A program made the position numbers and the translations under genes. Shown piece by piece: positions 40,333 through 48,799 of a DNA stretch of 64,000 nucleotides. Position 1 is the first letter of the stretch; the number at the start of each line of letters is the position of its first letter. The notes under the pieces were generated by a model. It did no database searches. It had not been told where the DNA came from and was given only the letters and a program-made list of their open reading frames with translations. This DNA comes from Microbacterium rhizomatis (lineage in GTDB: Bacteria > Actinomycetota > Actinomycetes > Actinomycetales > Microbacteriaceae). Location: contig NZ_VYSA01000001.1 of the NCBI RefSeq assembly GCF_008710745.1, positions 248,001-312,000 of the forward strand, read 5' to 3'.

Positions 40333-41958
40333 GTGACCGGTCGGAAGCGCGCCGCTTACTACGCGCGCGTCAGCACCGACATGCAGGTCGACAACACCTC
40401 GCTGCCCGAGCAGAAGGAAATCTGCGAGGCCACGATCAAGGCCCGCGGCTGGGAACTCGTCGCCGCATACGTAGACGAGGGACTCAGCGGAACGGACTCC
40501 AACCGCCCGGAATGGCGGCGGATGCTCCAGGACGCCCGCGACGGCAAGATCGACGCCGTCGTCGTCTCCAAGCTCGACCGGTTCGCCCGCAAGGCCGGTG
40601 ACGCCATCCGCGAGACTGACCGTCTCACCGAAATGGGCGTGGATTTGGTGCTCGTCAAAGAGCAGATCGACATGAGCACCCCGCAGGGCAAAATGATGCG
40701 GACGCTCATGGCGGGGTTTGCCGAAATGGAACGCGACACATTCGTGGGGCGCACGGCTACTGGGCAGCGGAGCGCTGCCCGCATGGGGCGGTGGCCGGGT
40801 TCCAAGCCGCCGTTCGGCTGGAAGCTCGAAGGGCTCAAGAAGGATGCCCGGCCTGTCCGCGACGACCGCCAACGCGATGTGCTCCGGACGATGTACCGGC
40901 TGTTCGTGAAAGAGCGCCTGTCCACCGCGGAGGTGGCCGAGCGGCTCAACCTCATGGGTATGCCCCCGCGGATGGCCGCGACCTGGCAGTACCAGACCGT
41001 CCGGCAGACCGTCACCAACCCGACCTTGTGGACCGGGGAGACGACTTGGGGGAGCGCCGCGACTCGCAGCTACCGGCCACACGCTCACGTCACGAAGACC
41101 AACAGAGACGGCACGCCGAAGTACGGCGAGACGGTCACGGTGAAGCTCGGTGACCCGGTGTTCACGAAGCAGGAGTGGCAAGCGCTTCAGCGCGCCGTCA
41201 ACCGGAAGGCCGCGTGGACGCCCTCGGCACCGCAGCGGCAGATGCTCACCGGGCGACTGTTCGGCGCGTGCGACATGGACAAGCACTATGACGGGGTGAC
41301 CACGAAGTCCCGGCCGAATCCGTACTACGTGTGCTCGGGGCGGAGGTACCGGTCGAAGGAGCAGGTGCGCTGCTCCTGCCCGCAGATCAAGGGCCCGGCG
41401 ATCGATGAGCCGGTGTGGGCGGAATTGGCCGCGATGCTGGCCGACCCGGAGCGCTTGGAGCGGCTCGCACGGCAGTGGCTGGAGCTGGATGACGATGCCG
41501 ACCTGAACGACGAGGCCCCGATGCTCGCGGCGCTCCGGAAGCAGGAGGGAACCCTGCTCCGCGCCCTCGATCGGGCGAAGGACCTCTATCTGATGGCCGA
41601 CGATCCTGCAGAGCACCTGGTCCGCGTGGAGCGGCTCCGGGGCGAACTGTCGGAGCTCCGTGAGCGCCTGGCCGGGCTGGTCGCGATGGCGTCGAACCGA
41701 GTCGAGCAGGCGCAGCGGATCACCGATGTCGCGGCTCTTGCGGAACGTGCGCGCGGGCGTCTTGAGAACGCGAGTCCGGCGATGCGCCGGGAGGTCGTGG
41801 AATTGCTCGATGTCCGGGTGATCGTGTCGGACGTCGTGGCCGGACGGCCCCAGGCGATCACAATCCACGGGGTGCTCGACCCCTCGATGTTCCTCCCCGG
41901 AGAGGTGTCAGAACGCAAGCCATCCGAGCAGGGGCGCTGGTGCCGCTGGTGTTCCTGA
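40333..41958 (+). CDS. int: Large serine integrase of the satellite; C-terminus crosses attR
   Basis: 541 residues in the integrated state. The catalytic domain starts AAYYARVSTDMQVDNTSLPE with nucleophile Ser near 14, followed by the usual SKLDRFARKAGDAIRETDRL. A recombinase domain and a zinc-ribbon region follow; the expected first Cys pair is reduced to GACDMDK (one Cys), while YYVCSGRR and RCSCP remain. The C-terminus is a coiled coil (residues about 400-510). The last four and two thirds codons lie beyond the crossover in host DNA. In the circular form the frame would instead run 25 residues into the left end. Confidence 0.9.
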   Translation: MTGRKRAAYYARVSTDMQVDNTSLPEQKEICEATIKARGWELVAAYVDEGLSGTDSNRPEWRRMLQDARDGKIDAVVVSKLDRFARKAGDAIRETDRLTEMGVDLVLVKEQIDMSTPQGKMMRTLMAGFAEMERDTFVGRTATGQRSAARMGRWPGSKPPFGWKLEGLKKDARPVRDDRQRDVLRTMYRLFVKERLSTAEVAERLNLMGMPPRMAATWQYQTVRQTVTNPTLWTGETTWGSAATRSYRPHAHVTKTNRDGTPKYGETVTVKLGDPVFTKQEWQALQRAVNRKAAWTPSAPQRQMLTGRLFGACDMDKHYDGVTTKSRPNPYYVCSGRRYRSKEQVRCSCPQIKGPAIDEPVWAELAAMLADPERLERLARQWLELDDDADLNDEAPMLAALRKQEGTLLRALDRAKDLYLMADDPAEHLVRVERLRGELSELRERLAGLVAMASNRVEQAQRITDVAALAERARGRLENASPAMRREVVELLDVRVIVSDVVAGRPQAITIHGVLDPSMFLPGEVSERKPSEQGRWCRWCS

Positions 41959-41960
41959 TT
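41930..41960 (+). other. Right attachment site of the satellite
   Basis: The element side reads GAGCAGGGGCGCTGGTG and joins at CC (41943-41944) to host tadC CTGGTGTTCCTGATTCTG. Joining left host DNA (to 26671) with DNA from 41945 restores an uninterrupted tadC frame. Confidence 0.8.
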
Positions 41961-42026
41961 CTGCCGCTGAGCGTCCTGTTCGCGGTCTTCCCCGGAATCT
42001 TCATGCTTCGGCTCGGGATCGGTTGA
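41943..42026 (+). pseudogene. tadC: tadC, 3' fragment
   Basis: Reads PLVFLILPLSVLFAVFPGIF then MLRLGIG and a stop, the C-terminal hydrophobic segment typical of TadC/GspF proteins. It continues the 25812-26672 fragment in frame. Without a start it is not expressed while the satellite is inserted. Confidence 0.9.
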
Positions 42027-42053
42027 CCGTTCGCGGTCGGAAGGAGAAATGAC

Positions 42054-42257
42054 ATGAGCAATATGACCGAGGACGGCGTTCTCAGCCGCATCCGATCGGT
42101 GTGGGGCGAAACGGTCCGTGACGAACAGGGAGATGTGCCGGGCTGGGTCTTGATCACTCTGATGACCGCGGGGCTGGTGGTGGTGATCTGGGCGCTCGCC
42201 GGCCCTGCGCTCGGCGACCTCTTCCAGCAGGCGATCTCACGGGTGTCAGGGCTGTAG
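42054..42257 (+). CDS. Flp-like/TadA-type pilin subunit, small
   Basis: 67 residues: a polar charged leader (VWGETVRDEQGDVPGW) then a hydrophobic segment VLITLMTAGLVVVIWALAGP. This is the form of a Flp-type pilin with a class-III signal; the exact cleavage site is not clear. RBS AAGGAGA. It is the first intact pilus gene after the tadC break. Confidence 0.65.
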   Translation: MSNMTEDGVLSRIRSVWGETVRDEQGDVPGWVLITLMTAGLVVVIWALAGPALGDLFQQAISRVSGL

Positions 42258-42260
42258 GCG

Positions 42261-42659
42261 ATGCGCAGCATCCGATCGTTCACCGACGATGAAGCCGGCT
42301 CTAGCCCGGTCGAGTTCGTGCTGGTCGGGGTGCTCCTCACCGTCCTGACGCTGGCCGTCCTGCAGTTCGGCCTCGCCGTTTACGTGCGGAACGTCGTACA
42401 CGATGCGGCTGTGGAGGGCGCGTTCCATGCGGCGCTCGCCGACACATCGCTCGCCGACGGCACCGAGCGCACGGCGGTCATCGTCTCTCGGGCGGTGGGG
42501 GCCGAGTACGCGTCCGACATCGCTGCGCGCGAAGTGGATGCTGCAGCAGGCCGTCAGGTGGAGATCACTGTGCGAGCGGCCCTGCCCCTGCTCGGCCTGC
42601 TCGGAATCCCGCGCACCATGGAGGTGAGCGCGCGTGCTCCGGTCGAGACGCTCGAATGA
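42261..42659 (+). CDS. TadE-like pseudopilin
   Basis: 132 residues. A short Asp/Glu-rich N-terminus (TDDEAGSSPVEFVLVGVLLT) with the conserved Glu and hydrophobic segment is the TadE prepilin-like signature. The extracytoplasmic remainder is small. It follows the pilin after three bases and overlaps the next gene by 26 bases. Confidence 0.75.
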   Translation: MRSIRSFTDDEAGSSPVEFVLVGVLLTVLTLAVLQFGLAVYVRNVVHDAAVEGAFHAALADTSLADGTERTAVIVSRAVGAEYASDIAAREVDAAAGRQVEITVRAALPLLGLLGIPRTMEVSARAPVETLE

Positions 42660-43146
42660 GGCCGAAGCCCTTGCGGAGCGGGATGTGCGCGAGACGCAGT
42701 CTGCGAGGCGCGCACTCGGAGAGACGGGCTCAGCGGCCCTCGAGTTCATCGTCGCCGGGCTACTCCTGCTTGTACCTGTCGTCTACCTCGTCGTCTCGCT
42801 CGGGCTGATTCAAGAGCAGTCCCTCGGTGTCGAAGCCGGCGCGCGGCACATAGCACGCTCGGTGTCGAGCGCTCCCGATGCCGTGACCGCCGCCACGCGG
42901 GCGCGGGCAGCGCTCGCCACCGTCGTCGGCGAATACGGACTGGATCGCGATTCCGTGCGCATCGAGATGTCGTGCCGTCCGGCGGGGGCGGCGTGCCCGG
43001 AGGCCGGAGTGACGCTCATCGTCACCCTCTCCGCGAAGGTCTCTCTTCCGCTGATTCCGCCCGTTCTGGGTCTGGACCGCCTGGCGACGGTGCCGGTCGA
43101 GGCCTCCGCGATGCAGCGAGTGTCGCAGTTCTGGGGCGCGCCGTGA
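42634..43146 (+). CDS. Second TadE-like protein
   Basis: 170 residues. GETGSAALEFIVAGLLLLVP is the TadE-type segment with Glu and hydrophobic core. The C-terminal domain has two Cys (SCRPAGAAC). GTG 42634 starts inside the previous gene; GTG 42685 is a shorter option. Its stop overlaps the next start (GTGA). Confidence 0.7.
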   Translation: MLRSRRSNEAEALAERDVRETQSARRALGETGSAALEFIVAGLLLLVPVVYLVVSLGLIQEQSLGVEAGARHIARSVSSAPDAVTAATRARAALATVVGEYGLDRDSVRIEMSCRPAGAACPEAGVTLIVTLSAKVSLPLIPPVLGLDRLATVPVEASAMQRVSQFWGAP

Positions 43147-43595
43147 GCGCTTGCGCGTACCGCCGTCGTGCGCGAACCTTCGCCCACGCGTGCGGCGATG
43201 ACGGCAGCATCCTTCTGCTGACGATCGGCTATGCCGTGCTCGCCCTCGTGGCCGTCATGGTCTGCGTGGATGCGACGAGCATGTACCTCGCGCAGAAGCG
43301 TCTCGACTCGCTGGCCGATGCCGCCGCACTGGCGGGTTCTGACGGATTCACGCTGGCGGGTGGTGCTGCCGGTGGGCCGACCGCCGATCTCACCGACGCG
43401 GATGTGCAGGCGCAAGCAGGTGCGCTCGTGGCGGACGCCGGGACCGGCGCCGAGCTGGTCTCCGCGGCCGCGCTCGACGGCATTTCAGCCCGCGTGACAG
43501 TCGCCACCACCTGGCATCCGCCGATCATCACCCTGCTCGTCCCGGGGGGAGTCGCTCTCGAGTCCACCGCGACGAGCCGTTCCGGGCTGCACTGA
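43143..43595 (+). CDS. TadG-like Tad assembly protein
   Basis: 150 residues. An N-terminal helix (LLLTIGYAVLALVAVMVCVD) is followed by the characteristic LAQKRLDSLADAAALAG of Flp-associated minor pseudopilins, often called TadG or 'pilus assembly protein Tad N-terminal'. It completes the Tad cluster. GTG start overlaps the preceding stop. A soluble remainder of about 100 residues is shorter than usual. Confidence 0.7.
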   Translation: MSACAYRRRARTFAHACGDDGSILLLTIGYAVLALVAVMVCVDATSMYLAQKRLDSLADAAALAGSDGFTLAGGAAGGPTADLTDADVQAQAGALVADAGTGAELVSAAALDGISARVTVATTWHPPIITLLVPGGVALESTATSRSGLH

Positions 43596-43612
43596 CGAAG
43601 CGCGCAGGCCGC

Positions 43613-44926
43613 TCAGCCCGAGTCGGGCCGGGCACGAGGCACGAATCGCGGCACCCATCTGGTGAAGGCGAGTGCGCCGGCGAGGCCGATCACGCCCATG
43701 GCTCCCGTGGCGATTGCCAGCGTAGACACGGCCGCGAGGCCCGCGACGAGGAGTGGCGCTGCCGCGCCGCCGGCATCCGACAGCGTGCGCCATGACCCGA
43801 GGAAGGGGGCGGGGTTGTCGCGGGGCGCGACGTCGGCGCCGAGGGTCAGCAGAATACCGCTGGAGAGCCCGTTGCCGACGCCGAGAACTGCGGCGAACAT
43901 CGCGAACCACATCGCCGACGACGGCAGGTCGTGTGTGAACGCGAGCGCGAGGAAGCCGAGCCCCATCAGGATCATCGACGGCAGCGCTGCCCATAGGCGC
44001 CCGAAGCGGTCCATGACTTGGCCGCTCGCGTAGAACAGCGTGAAGTCGATCGCGCCGGAGATCCCCACCACGATCGCGATCGTCTGGGCATCGAGCCCCA
44101 GCGACACACCCCAGATCGGCAGAACCGCTTGCCGCGCCGAGCGCACGGCGGAGAGGGACGCTGCGGCCACGCCGAGTCGTGAGAGCACCGCCCGGTACTC
44201 CCACATCGTGCGGAAGACGCCTCGGCGCTCGACCGTGCGCACACCGCCGGTGATCGGCTCGCCGGTGTCGACTGTCGCGCCGGAGGTCGCGGCATCCGTG
44301 ATCCGCCGGGCGCGCTCGTCCGCCTTCAGCCTCTCTTCGGGATCGGACGCGATCAGGACGAGGAGGACCGTCGCGACCAGGCACGCGGTGAAGAACCAGA
44401 TCGACGCCGTGATGTTGCCGAACAGGGCGATGAGGCCTGCCGAGATGAACGGGCCCACGAAGGTTCCGAGCCGGAACGTGCCGCCCAGCAGCGAGAGAGC
44501 ACGCGCGCGGAAGGCGAGCGGCACTCGCGTCGTCATGAACGCGTGGCGGGCCAGTCCGAACGCAGCCGTGCAGAATCCGATGACGAATACGGATGACGCG
44601 AGCATGGCGACGTTCACCGCGAAGACCATCCCCATCGTTCCCACGATCGCCAGGGCTCCGGCGATCGCGAGGGTATACCGCTCGCCGAGGCGAGCCACGG
44701 CCCAGCCTGCGGGGAGGTTTCCGATCAGCTGACCCACGACCAGAGCAGACGCGACGAGCGCCGCGAGGGCGATGTCGGCACCGAGACGCTCGGCGACCAC
44801 CGGCAGGAGGGGGATGATCGCGCCCTCGCCGAGGGCGAACAGCACCGTCGGCCCGTAGATCATCGGGCCGAACCGCCAGAGGACGGCGGAGGCGCGGCCT
44901 GCGTTCGGGCGATCGGTCACGTGCAT
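43613..44926 (-). CDS. MFS transporter
   Basis: 437 residues with about 12 transmembrane helices (LFALGEGAIIPLLPVVAERL at the first, AALVASALVVGQLIGNLPAG next) and a charged central loop. The LPAGWAVARLGERYT segment is the conserved MFS loop. Convergent to the Tad cluster and divergent from prfB. The substrate is unknown; general features fit an exporter. The longer upstream frame is a shadow of prfB. Confidence 0.8.
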   Translation of the reverse strand: MHVTDRPNAGRASAVLWRFGPMIYGPTVLFALGEGAIIPLLPVVAERLGADIALAALVASALVVGQLIGNLPAGWAVARLGERYTLAIAGALAIVGTMGMVFAVNVAMLASSVFVIGFCTAAFGLARHAFMTTRVPLAFRARALSLLGGTFRLGTFVGPFISAGLIALFGNITASIWFFTACLVATVLLVLIASDPEERLKADERARRITDAATSGATVDTGEPITGGVRTVERRGVFRTMWEYRAVLSRLGVAAASLSAVRSARQAVLPIWGVSLGLDAQTIAIVVGISGAIDFTLFYASGQVMDRFGRLWAALPSMILMGLGFLALAFTHDLPSSAMWFAMFAAVLGVGNGLSSGILLTLGADVAPRDNPAPFLGSWRTLSDAGGAAAPLLVAGLAAVSTLAIATGAMGVIGLAGALAFTRWVPRFVPRARPDSG

Positions 44927-44947
44927 CCACGTTAGTCTGGGGGGGCC

Positions 44948-46057
44948 ATGCTCGAACTCGATCTGTCCGCCGACATCCAGGCGCTGCGTTCCACTTTCGC
45001 CGATATCCGCGAGGTGGTCGATGTCGAGGGACTTCGTTCCGAGATCGCTCGGCTGAGCGAAGAGGCGGGGGTTCCCGACCTCTGGGACGACCCGGACGCC
45101 GCGCAGAAGGTCACGAGCGCACTCAGCCACCGGCAGTCCGAGCTGGCGCGCATCCAGAGCATCGAGAGTCGCCTCGACGACCTCGAGGTGCTGGTGGGGC
45201 TCGCGAACGAGATGGGCGATGAAGAGTCCGCCGACGAGGCTCGCAAAGAGCTCACCGACCTCGGCGCGATCATCGGGCAGCTCGAGGTGCAGACGCTGCT
45301 GGACGGCGAGTACGACGCGCGCCCCGCGGTCGTCACGATTCGGGCCGGGGCCGGTGGCGTCGATGCATCCGATTTCGCCGAGATGCTCCTGCGCATGTAC
45401 CTGCGATGGGCCGAGCAGCACAAGTACTCCGTCACGATCATGGACTCTTCCTACGCAGAAGAAGCGGGGATCAAGTCCGCGACCTTCGAGGTCGATGCGC
45501 CCTATGCATTCGGCACGCTCAGCGTCGAAGCCGGCACGCACCGGCTTGTGCGGATGAGCCCGTTCAACTCCGCCGGCAAGCGGCAGACGTCCTTCGCGGC
45601 GGTGGAGGTCATCCCGCTGCTGGACGAGGCCGTCGAGGTCGAGATCCCCGAGAGCGACCTGCGGGTCGACGTCTTCCGCTCGTCGGGCCCGGGGGGCCAG
45701 TCCGTCAACACGACCGACTCCGCCGTGCGCCTCACCCACCTGCCGACCGGCACCGTCGTGTCGATGCAGAACGAGAAGTCGCAGATCCAGAACCGTGCGG
45801 CCGCCATGCGCGTACTGCAGTCACGCCTGCTCATCCTGCAGAAAGAGCAGGAGGCCGCGATCAAGAAGGACCTCGCGGGCAATATCACGGCCAGCTGGGG
45901 CGATCAGATGCGCTCGTACGTGCTCGCCCCGTACCAGATGGTCAAAGATCTGCGCACCGACTACGAGGTCAACAACCCGACCGCGGTATTCGACGGAGAC
46001 CTCGACGGCTTCATCTCGGCGGGGATCCGCTGGCGCAAGCGCCCCATCGACGACTGA
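44948..46057 (+). CDS. prfB: Peptide chain release factor 2
   Basis: 369 residues. The class-I release factor shows the SPF tripeptide ([10 protein letters not shown], near residue 204) that reads UGA and UAA stop codons and the GGQ peptidyl-hydrolysis motif ([20 protein letters not shown], near 250). ATG 44948 starts immediately before the conserved helical domain; there is no internal frameshift site, as is usual in actinobacteria. It acts on the ribosome at termination and is first in the prfB-ftsE-ftsX-smpB series. Confidence 0.97.
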   Translation: MLELDLSADIQALRSTFADIREVVDVEGLRSEIARLSEEAGVPDLWDDPDAAQKVTSALSHRQSELARIQSIESRLDDLEVLVGLANEMGDEESADEARKELTDLGAIIGQLEVQTLLDGEYDARPAVVTIRAGAGGVDASDFAEMLLRMYLRWAEQHKYSVTIMDSSYAEEAGIKSATFEVDAPYAFGTLSVEAGTHRLVRMSPFNSAGKRQTSFAAVEVIPLLDEAVEVEIPESDLRVDVFRSSGPGGQSVNTTDSAVRLTHLPTGTVVSMQNEKSQIQNRAAAMRVLQSRLLILQKEQEAAIKKDLAGNITASWGDQMRSYVLAPYQMVKDLRTDYEVNNPTAVFDGDLDGFISAGIRWRKRPIDD

Positions 46058-46146
46058 CCGACCCGACGGGCGACGGTTTTCATAGGATGCCGTTGCCGGG
46101 TGTCGCTCGTCGCCTCTGACGGGCCCGCACGTAGGCTCGATGAGCC

Positions 46147-47268
46147 ATGATCAGGTTCGAGAACGTCACCAAGCGATATCGCGGAACCGCGAAGCCCGCA
46201 CTCGACGATGTCGACTTCGAGGTGGAGCGGGGCGAGTTCGTCTTCCTCGTCGGAGCCTCGGGGTCGGGCAAGTCGTCGTGTCTGCGCCTCATCCTGCGGG
46301 AGGAGAATCCGAGCGACGGGCGTGTCGTGGTTCTGGGCCGCGACCTCCGGACGCTCTCGAACGGCAAGGTGCCCTACTTCCGTCGGCACATCGGCGCGGT
46401 CTTCCAGGATTTCCGCCTGCTCCCGACCAAGACCGTCTTCCAGAACGTCGCATTCACGCTCCAGGTGATCGGCTCGTCGCGCGGTTTCATCCGACAGGCG
46501 GTTCCCGAAGCCCTTGCCCTCGTCGGACTGGACGGCAAGGAGAAGCGCTTCCCGCACGAGCTCTCCGGAGGTGAGCAGCAGCGCGTCGCCATCGCACGGG
46601 CGCTCGTCAACCGCCCGCAGGTGCTGCTGGCGGATGAGCCGACCGGTAACCTCGACCCCGGCACGTCCGTCGACATCATGCAGCTGCTCGCGCGCATCAA
46701 CGCCGGCGGAACAACTGTCGTGATGGCCACGCACGAGGCAGGGTTCGTCGATCAGATGCAGCGCCGCGTGATCGAGCTCAGCATGGGCGAGATGGTGCGC
46801 GACGAGCGTCACGGCGGGTACGGAGACACGTCGGGGCTGCCGAGCCTCGCCCCCGAACCCGTGAAGGGCGCGGCGGCGCTTGCCGCCCTCACGGCCGTGC
46901 TCGAGGTGCAGCGCGAGGTGAGCGAAGAGGGCGCGGTCGCCCCCGCCGCTGTGGCCGCCGCGGTGGAAGCGGCCGAGGAGGCCGCCGGTGCCGCGGTGCA
47001 CGACGCCGCGCAGGAGGCGCTGGATGCGGATGCCGCAGCCCAGGCGCAGGCGCTGGCTTCCGCATCCGTCGCCGCCACCCTCTCGCACACTGTGCAGCCA
47101 TCCGTCGCCCCCGCGGAGGACCCTGCCGGGGAAGCCGCCCACCCGGCATCTCAGCCGATTCCGCTCGTCGACCTGCCCGAACTCGACCTCGTCGACCTCG
47201 GTGTGGCCGACCGCCTCGGGCTCGGCGGAGATGCGGACGAAGATCACGGAGTGGGGCCGACATCATGA
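46147..47268 (+). CDS. ftsE: Cell-division ABC ATPase FtsE with long C-terminal extension
   Basis: 373 residues. The ATPase core has Walker [10 protein letters not shown] (near 36), signature LSGGEQQRV (near 139) and Walker [13 protein letters not shown] (near 158). It forms the FtsEX complex, which regulates peptidoglycan hydrolases at the division site. The core ends near residue 225; the rest is a 145-residue Ala-rich, acidic tail without structure ([20 protein letters not shown]). Ordinary FtsE proteins have about 220-230 residues. The start is ATG 46147. A 15-codon mini-frame separates it from ftsX. Confidence 0.95.
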   Translation: MIRFENVTKRYRGTAKPALDDVDFEVERGEFVFLVGASGSGKSSCLRLILREENPSDGRVVVLGRDLRTLSNGKVPYFRRHIGAVFQDFRLLPTKTVFQNVAFTLQVIGSSRGFIRQAVPEALALVGLDGKEKRFPHELSGGEQQRVAIARALVNRPQVLLADEPTGNLDPGTSVDIMQLLARINAGGTTVVMATHEAGFVDQMQRRVIELSMGEMVRDERHGGYGDTSGLPSLAPEPVKGAAALAALTAVLEVQREVSEEGAVAPAAVAAAVEAAEEAAGAAVHDAAQEALDADAAAQAQALASASVAATLSHTVQPSVAPAEDPAGEAAHPASQPIPLVDLPELDLVDLGVADRLGLGGDADEDHGVGPTS

Positions 47269-47308
47269 GCTCGAACATCTCGAGGGACGCTGTGCGGGGG
47301 TCGGCGCT

Positions 47309-48223
47309 GTGAGGCTCGGACTCATCCTCGGTGAGGCATTCACCGGGCTCCGCCGCAACGCGTCGATGGTCATCTCGGTCGTGCTCGTCACCTTCGTGTC
47401 GCTCACCTTCGTCGGGGCGGCGATCCTGATGCAGATGCAGATCGGTGCGATGCGGTCGTACTGGGTGGATCGCGCCCAGGTCGCCGTCTACATGTGCACG
47501 GCGACGTCGACCACCGACACCTGTACGGGGGGTGCGGCCACCGCCGATCAGCTCGCCGAGGTGCAGGCCAAGCTCGACGGACCGGCTCTGGCTCCCCTCA
47601 TCCGCGATGTGCGGTTCGAAAGCAGCGACGAGGCCTATCAGAACGCGCTCACGCTGCTCGGCAGCGACTACGCAGGCATCCTGAATGCCGACCAGTTCAA
47701 TCAGACGTACTGGATCAACCTCGTCGACCAGCGTCAATCGAACGTGATCATCGAAGCCTTCTCCGGCACCGCCGGCGTGGAGGAGGTCAAAGACCAGCTG
47801 CAGTATCTCGATCCGCTCTTCTCCGCTCTCACGGTCGCCACCTACATCGCCGTGGGGATCGCAGCCCTCATGCTGATCGCGGCCGTTCTGCTGATCTCGA
47901 CGACGATCCGGCTGTCGGCGTTCGCGCGCAGGCGCGAGATCGGGATCATGCGGCTCGTCGGAGCATCCAATCGATTCATCCAGACACCCTTCATCCTCGA
48001 GGGGGTGATCGCCGCGTTCGTGGGGTCTGTGCTCGCGAGCGCAGCCGTGCTGCTCGGCGTGCACTTCGGCGTCGACGGGTACCTCAGTACGCGCATCGAC
48101 TTCGTCACCACATGGGTGAGTGTCGGCGATGCGTGGATCGTCGTCCCGGTGATCATCGGTCTCGGAATCGTCCTCGCGGCCCTGTCGGCCGGATTCGCGA
48201 TCCGGCGCTGGCTGCGCGCCTGA
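47309..48223 (+). CDS. ftsX: Cell-division permease-like protein FtsX
   Basis: 304 residues. An N-terminal transmembrane helix ([20 protein letters not shown]) is followed by the large extracytoplasmic domain (about 50-170, with Cys residues), then three helices ending [20 protein letters not shown] and [18 protein letters not shown]. This is the FtsX layout of actinobacteria. It works with FtsE. GTG 47309 is taken as start and overlaps the mini-frame's stop. Confidence 0.93.
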   Translation: MRLGLILGEAFTGLRRNASMVISVVLVTFVSLTFVGAAILMQMQIGAMRSYWVDRAQVAVYMCTATSTTDTCTGGAATADQLAEVQAKLDGPALAPLIRDVRFESSDEAYQNALTLLGSDYAGILNADQFNQTYWINLVDQRQSNVIIEAFSGTAGVEEVKDQLQYLDPLFSALTVATYIAVGIAALMLIAAVLLISTTIRLSAFARRREIGIMRLVGASNRFIQTPFILEGVIAAFVGSVLASAAVLLGVHFGVDGYLSTRIDFVTTWVSVGDAWIVVPVIIGLGIVLAALSAGFAIRRWLRA

Positions 48224-48314
48224 CGCCGTCCGATCGCCATCCGCGGGGTATGCTGGTGGGCTGCCGCAGCCCCGGGACCTCGCCCGGGACCGGTATCGAA
48301 CCAGGAGAATCCCC

Positions 48315-48791
48315 ATGCCCAAGGAACGCGGTGAGAAGGTCGTCGCGACCAATCGTCGCGCGCGCCACGAGTACAACATCGAGAAGACGTACGAGGCGGG
48401 TCTGGTGCTCACCGGCACCGAGGTCAAGTCGCTGCGCCAGGGGCGTGCGAACCTCTCGGACGGCTACGCCTACATCGACGGCGGTGAGGCGTGGCTCGAC
48501 GCCGTGCACATCCCGGAGTACTCGCAGGGTCACTGGACGAATCACGCCACCAAGCGCACCCGCAAGCTGCTCCTGCACAAGGACGAGATCATCAAGCTCT
48601 CGCACGCCGTCTCGGCAGGGGGGTACACGCTCGTCCCCTTGAAGCTCTATTTCTCGGACGGGCGGGCAAAGGTCGAGATCGCGATCGCCAAGGGCAAGCA
48701 CGAGTGGGACAAGCGGCAGACTCTGCGCGAACGCCAGGACAAGCGTGAGGCCGAGCGCGCGATGCGCTCGAAGAACCGCCTCGGCGACTGA
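48315..48791 (+). CDS. smpB: tmRNA-binding protein SmpB
   Basis: 158 residues. [20 protein letters not shown], then [20 protein letters not shown] and [19 protein letters not shown] are typical; the C-terminal tail is basic ([14 protein letters not shown]). It carries tmRNA to stalled ribosomes for trans-translation. Its RNA partner ssrA lies at 55472 in the same window. A GGAG ribosome-binding site precedes the ATG. Confidence 0.97.
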   Translation: MPKERGEKVVATNRRARHEYNIEKTYEAGLVLTGTEVKSLRQGRANLSDGYAYIDGGEAWLDAVHIPEYSQGHWTNHATKRTRKLLLHKDEIIKLSHAVSAGGYTLVPLKLYFSDGRAKVEIAIAKGKHEWDKRQTLRERQDKREAERAMRSKNRLGD

Positions 48792-48799
48792 CGCTCACG

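Larger units (their letters stand above)
26671..41943. mobile_element. Phage satellite (about 15.27 kb) inserted in tadC
   Basis: Both junctions are defined because tadC is restored exactly in frame when the segment is removed. The contents are: a TerS-like HTH protein, a primase-helicase plus iterons, a lone tape-measure protein, a WhiB-like regulator, small zinc-finger-like proteins, an abortive-infection candidate and a large serine integrase at the right end. No major capsid, portal, protease, large terminase or lysis gene is recognisable. Gene spacing is phage-like, with many ATGA overlaps. A stretch from about 28,150 to 31,900 has visibly lower GC than the rest. I infer a satellite that uses a helper phage. 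Confidence 0.75.

Noticed and set aside
39872..40336. 154-codon plus-strand frame following the small genes
   Set aside because: It runs over the convincing minus-strand 43-residue gene and its ribosome-binding site, and its composition is not protein-like after the first 40 codons.
44948..45100. Programmed frameshift in prfB
   Set aside because: The gene reads through without an early in-frame UGA, so no frameshift site is needed.
44927..45739. Long minus-strand extension of the MFS gene
   Set aside because: It is antisense to prfB; the MFS homology starts at 44926.
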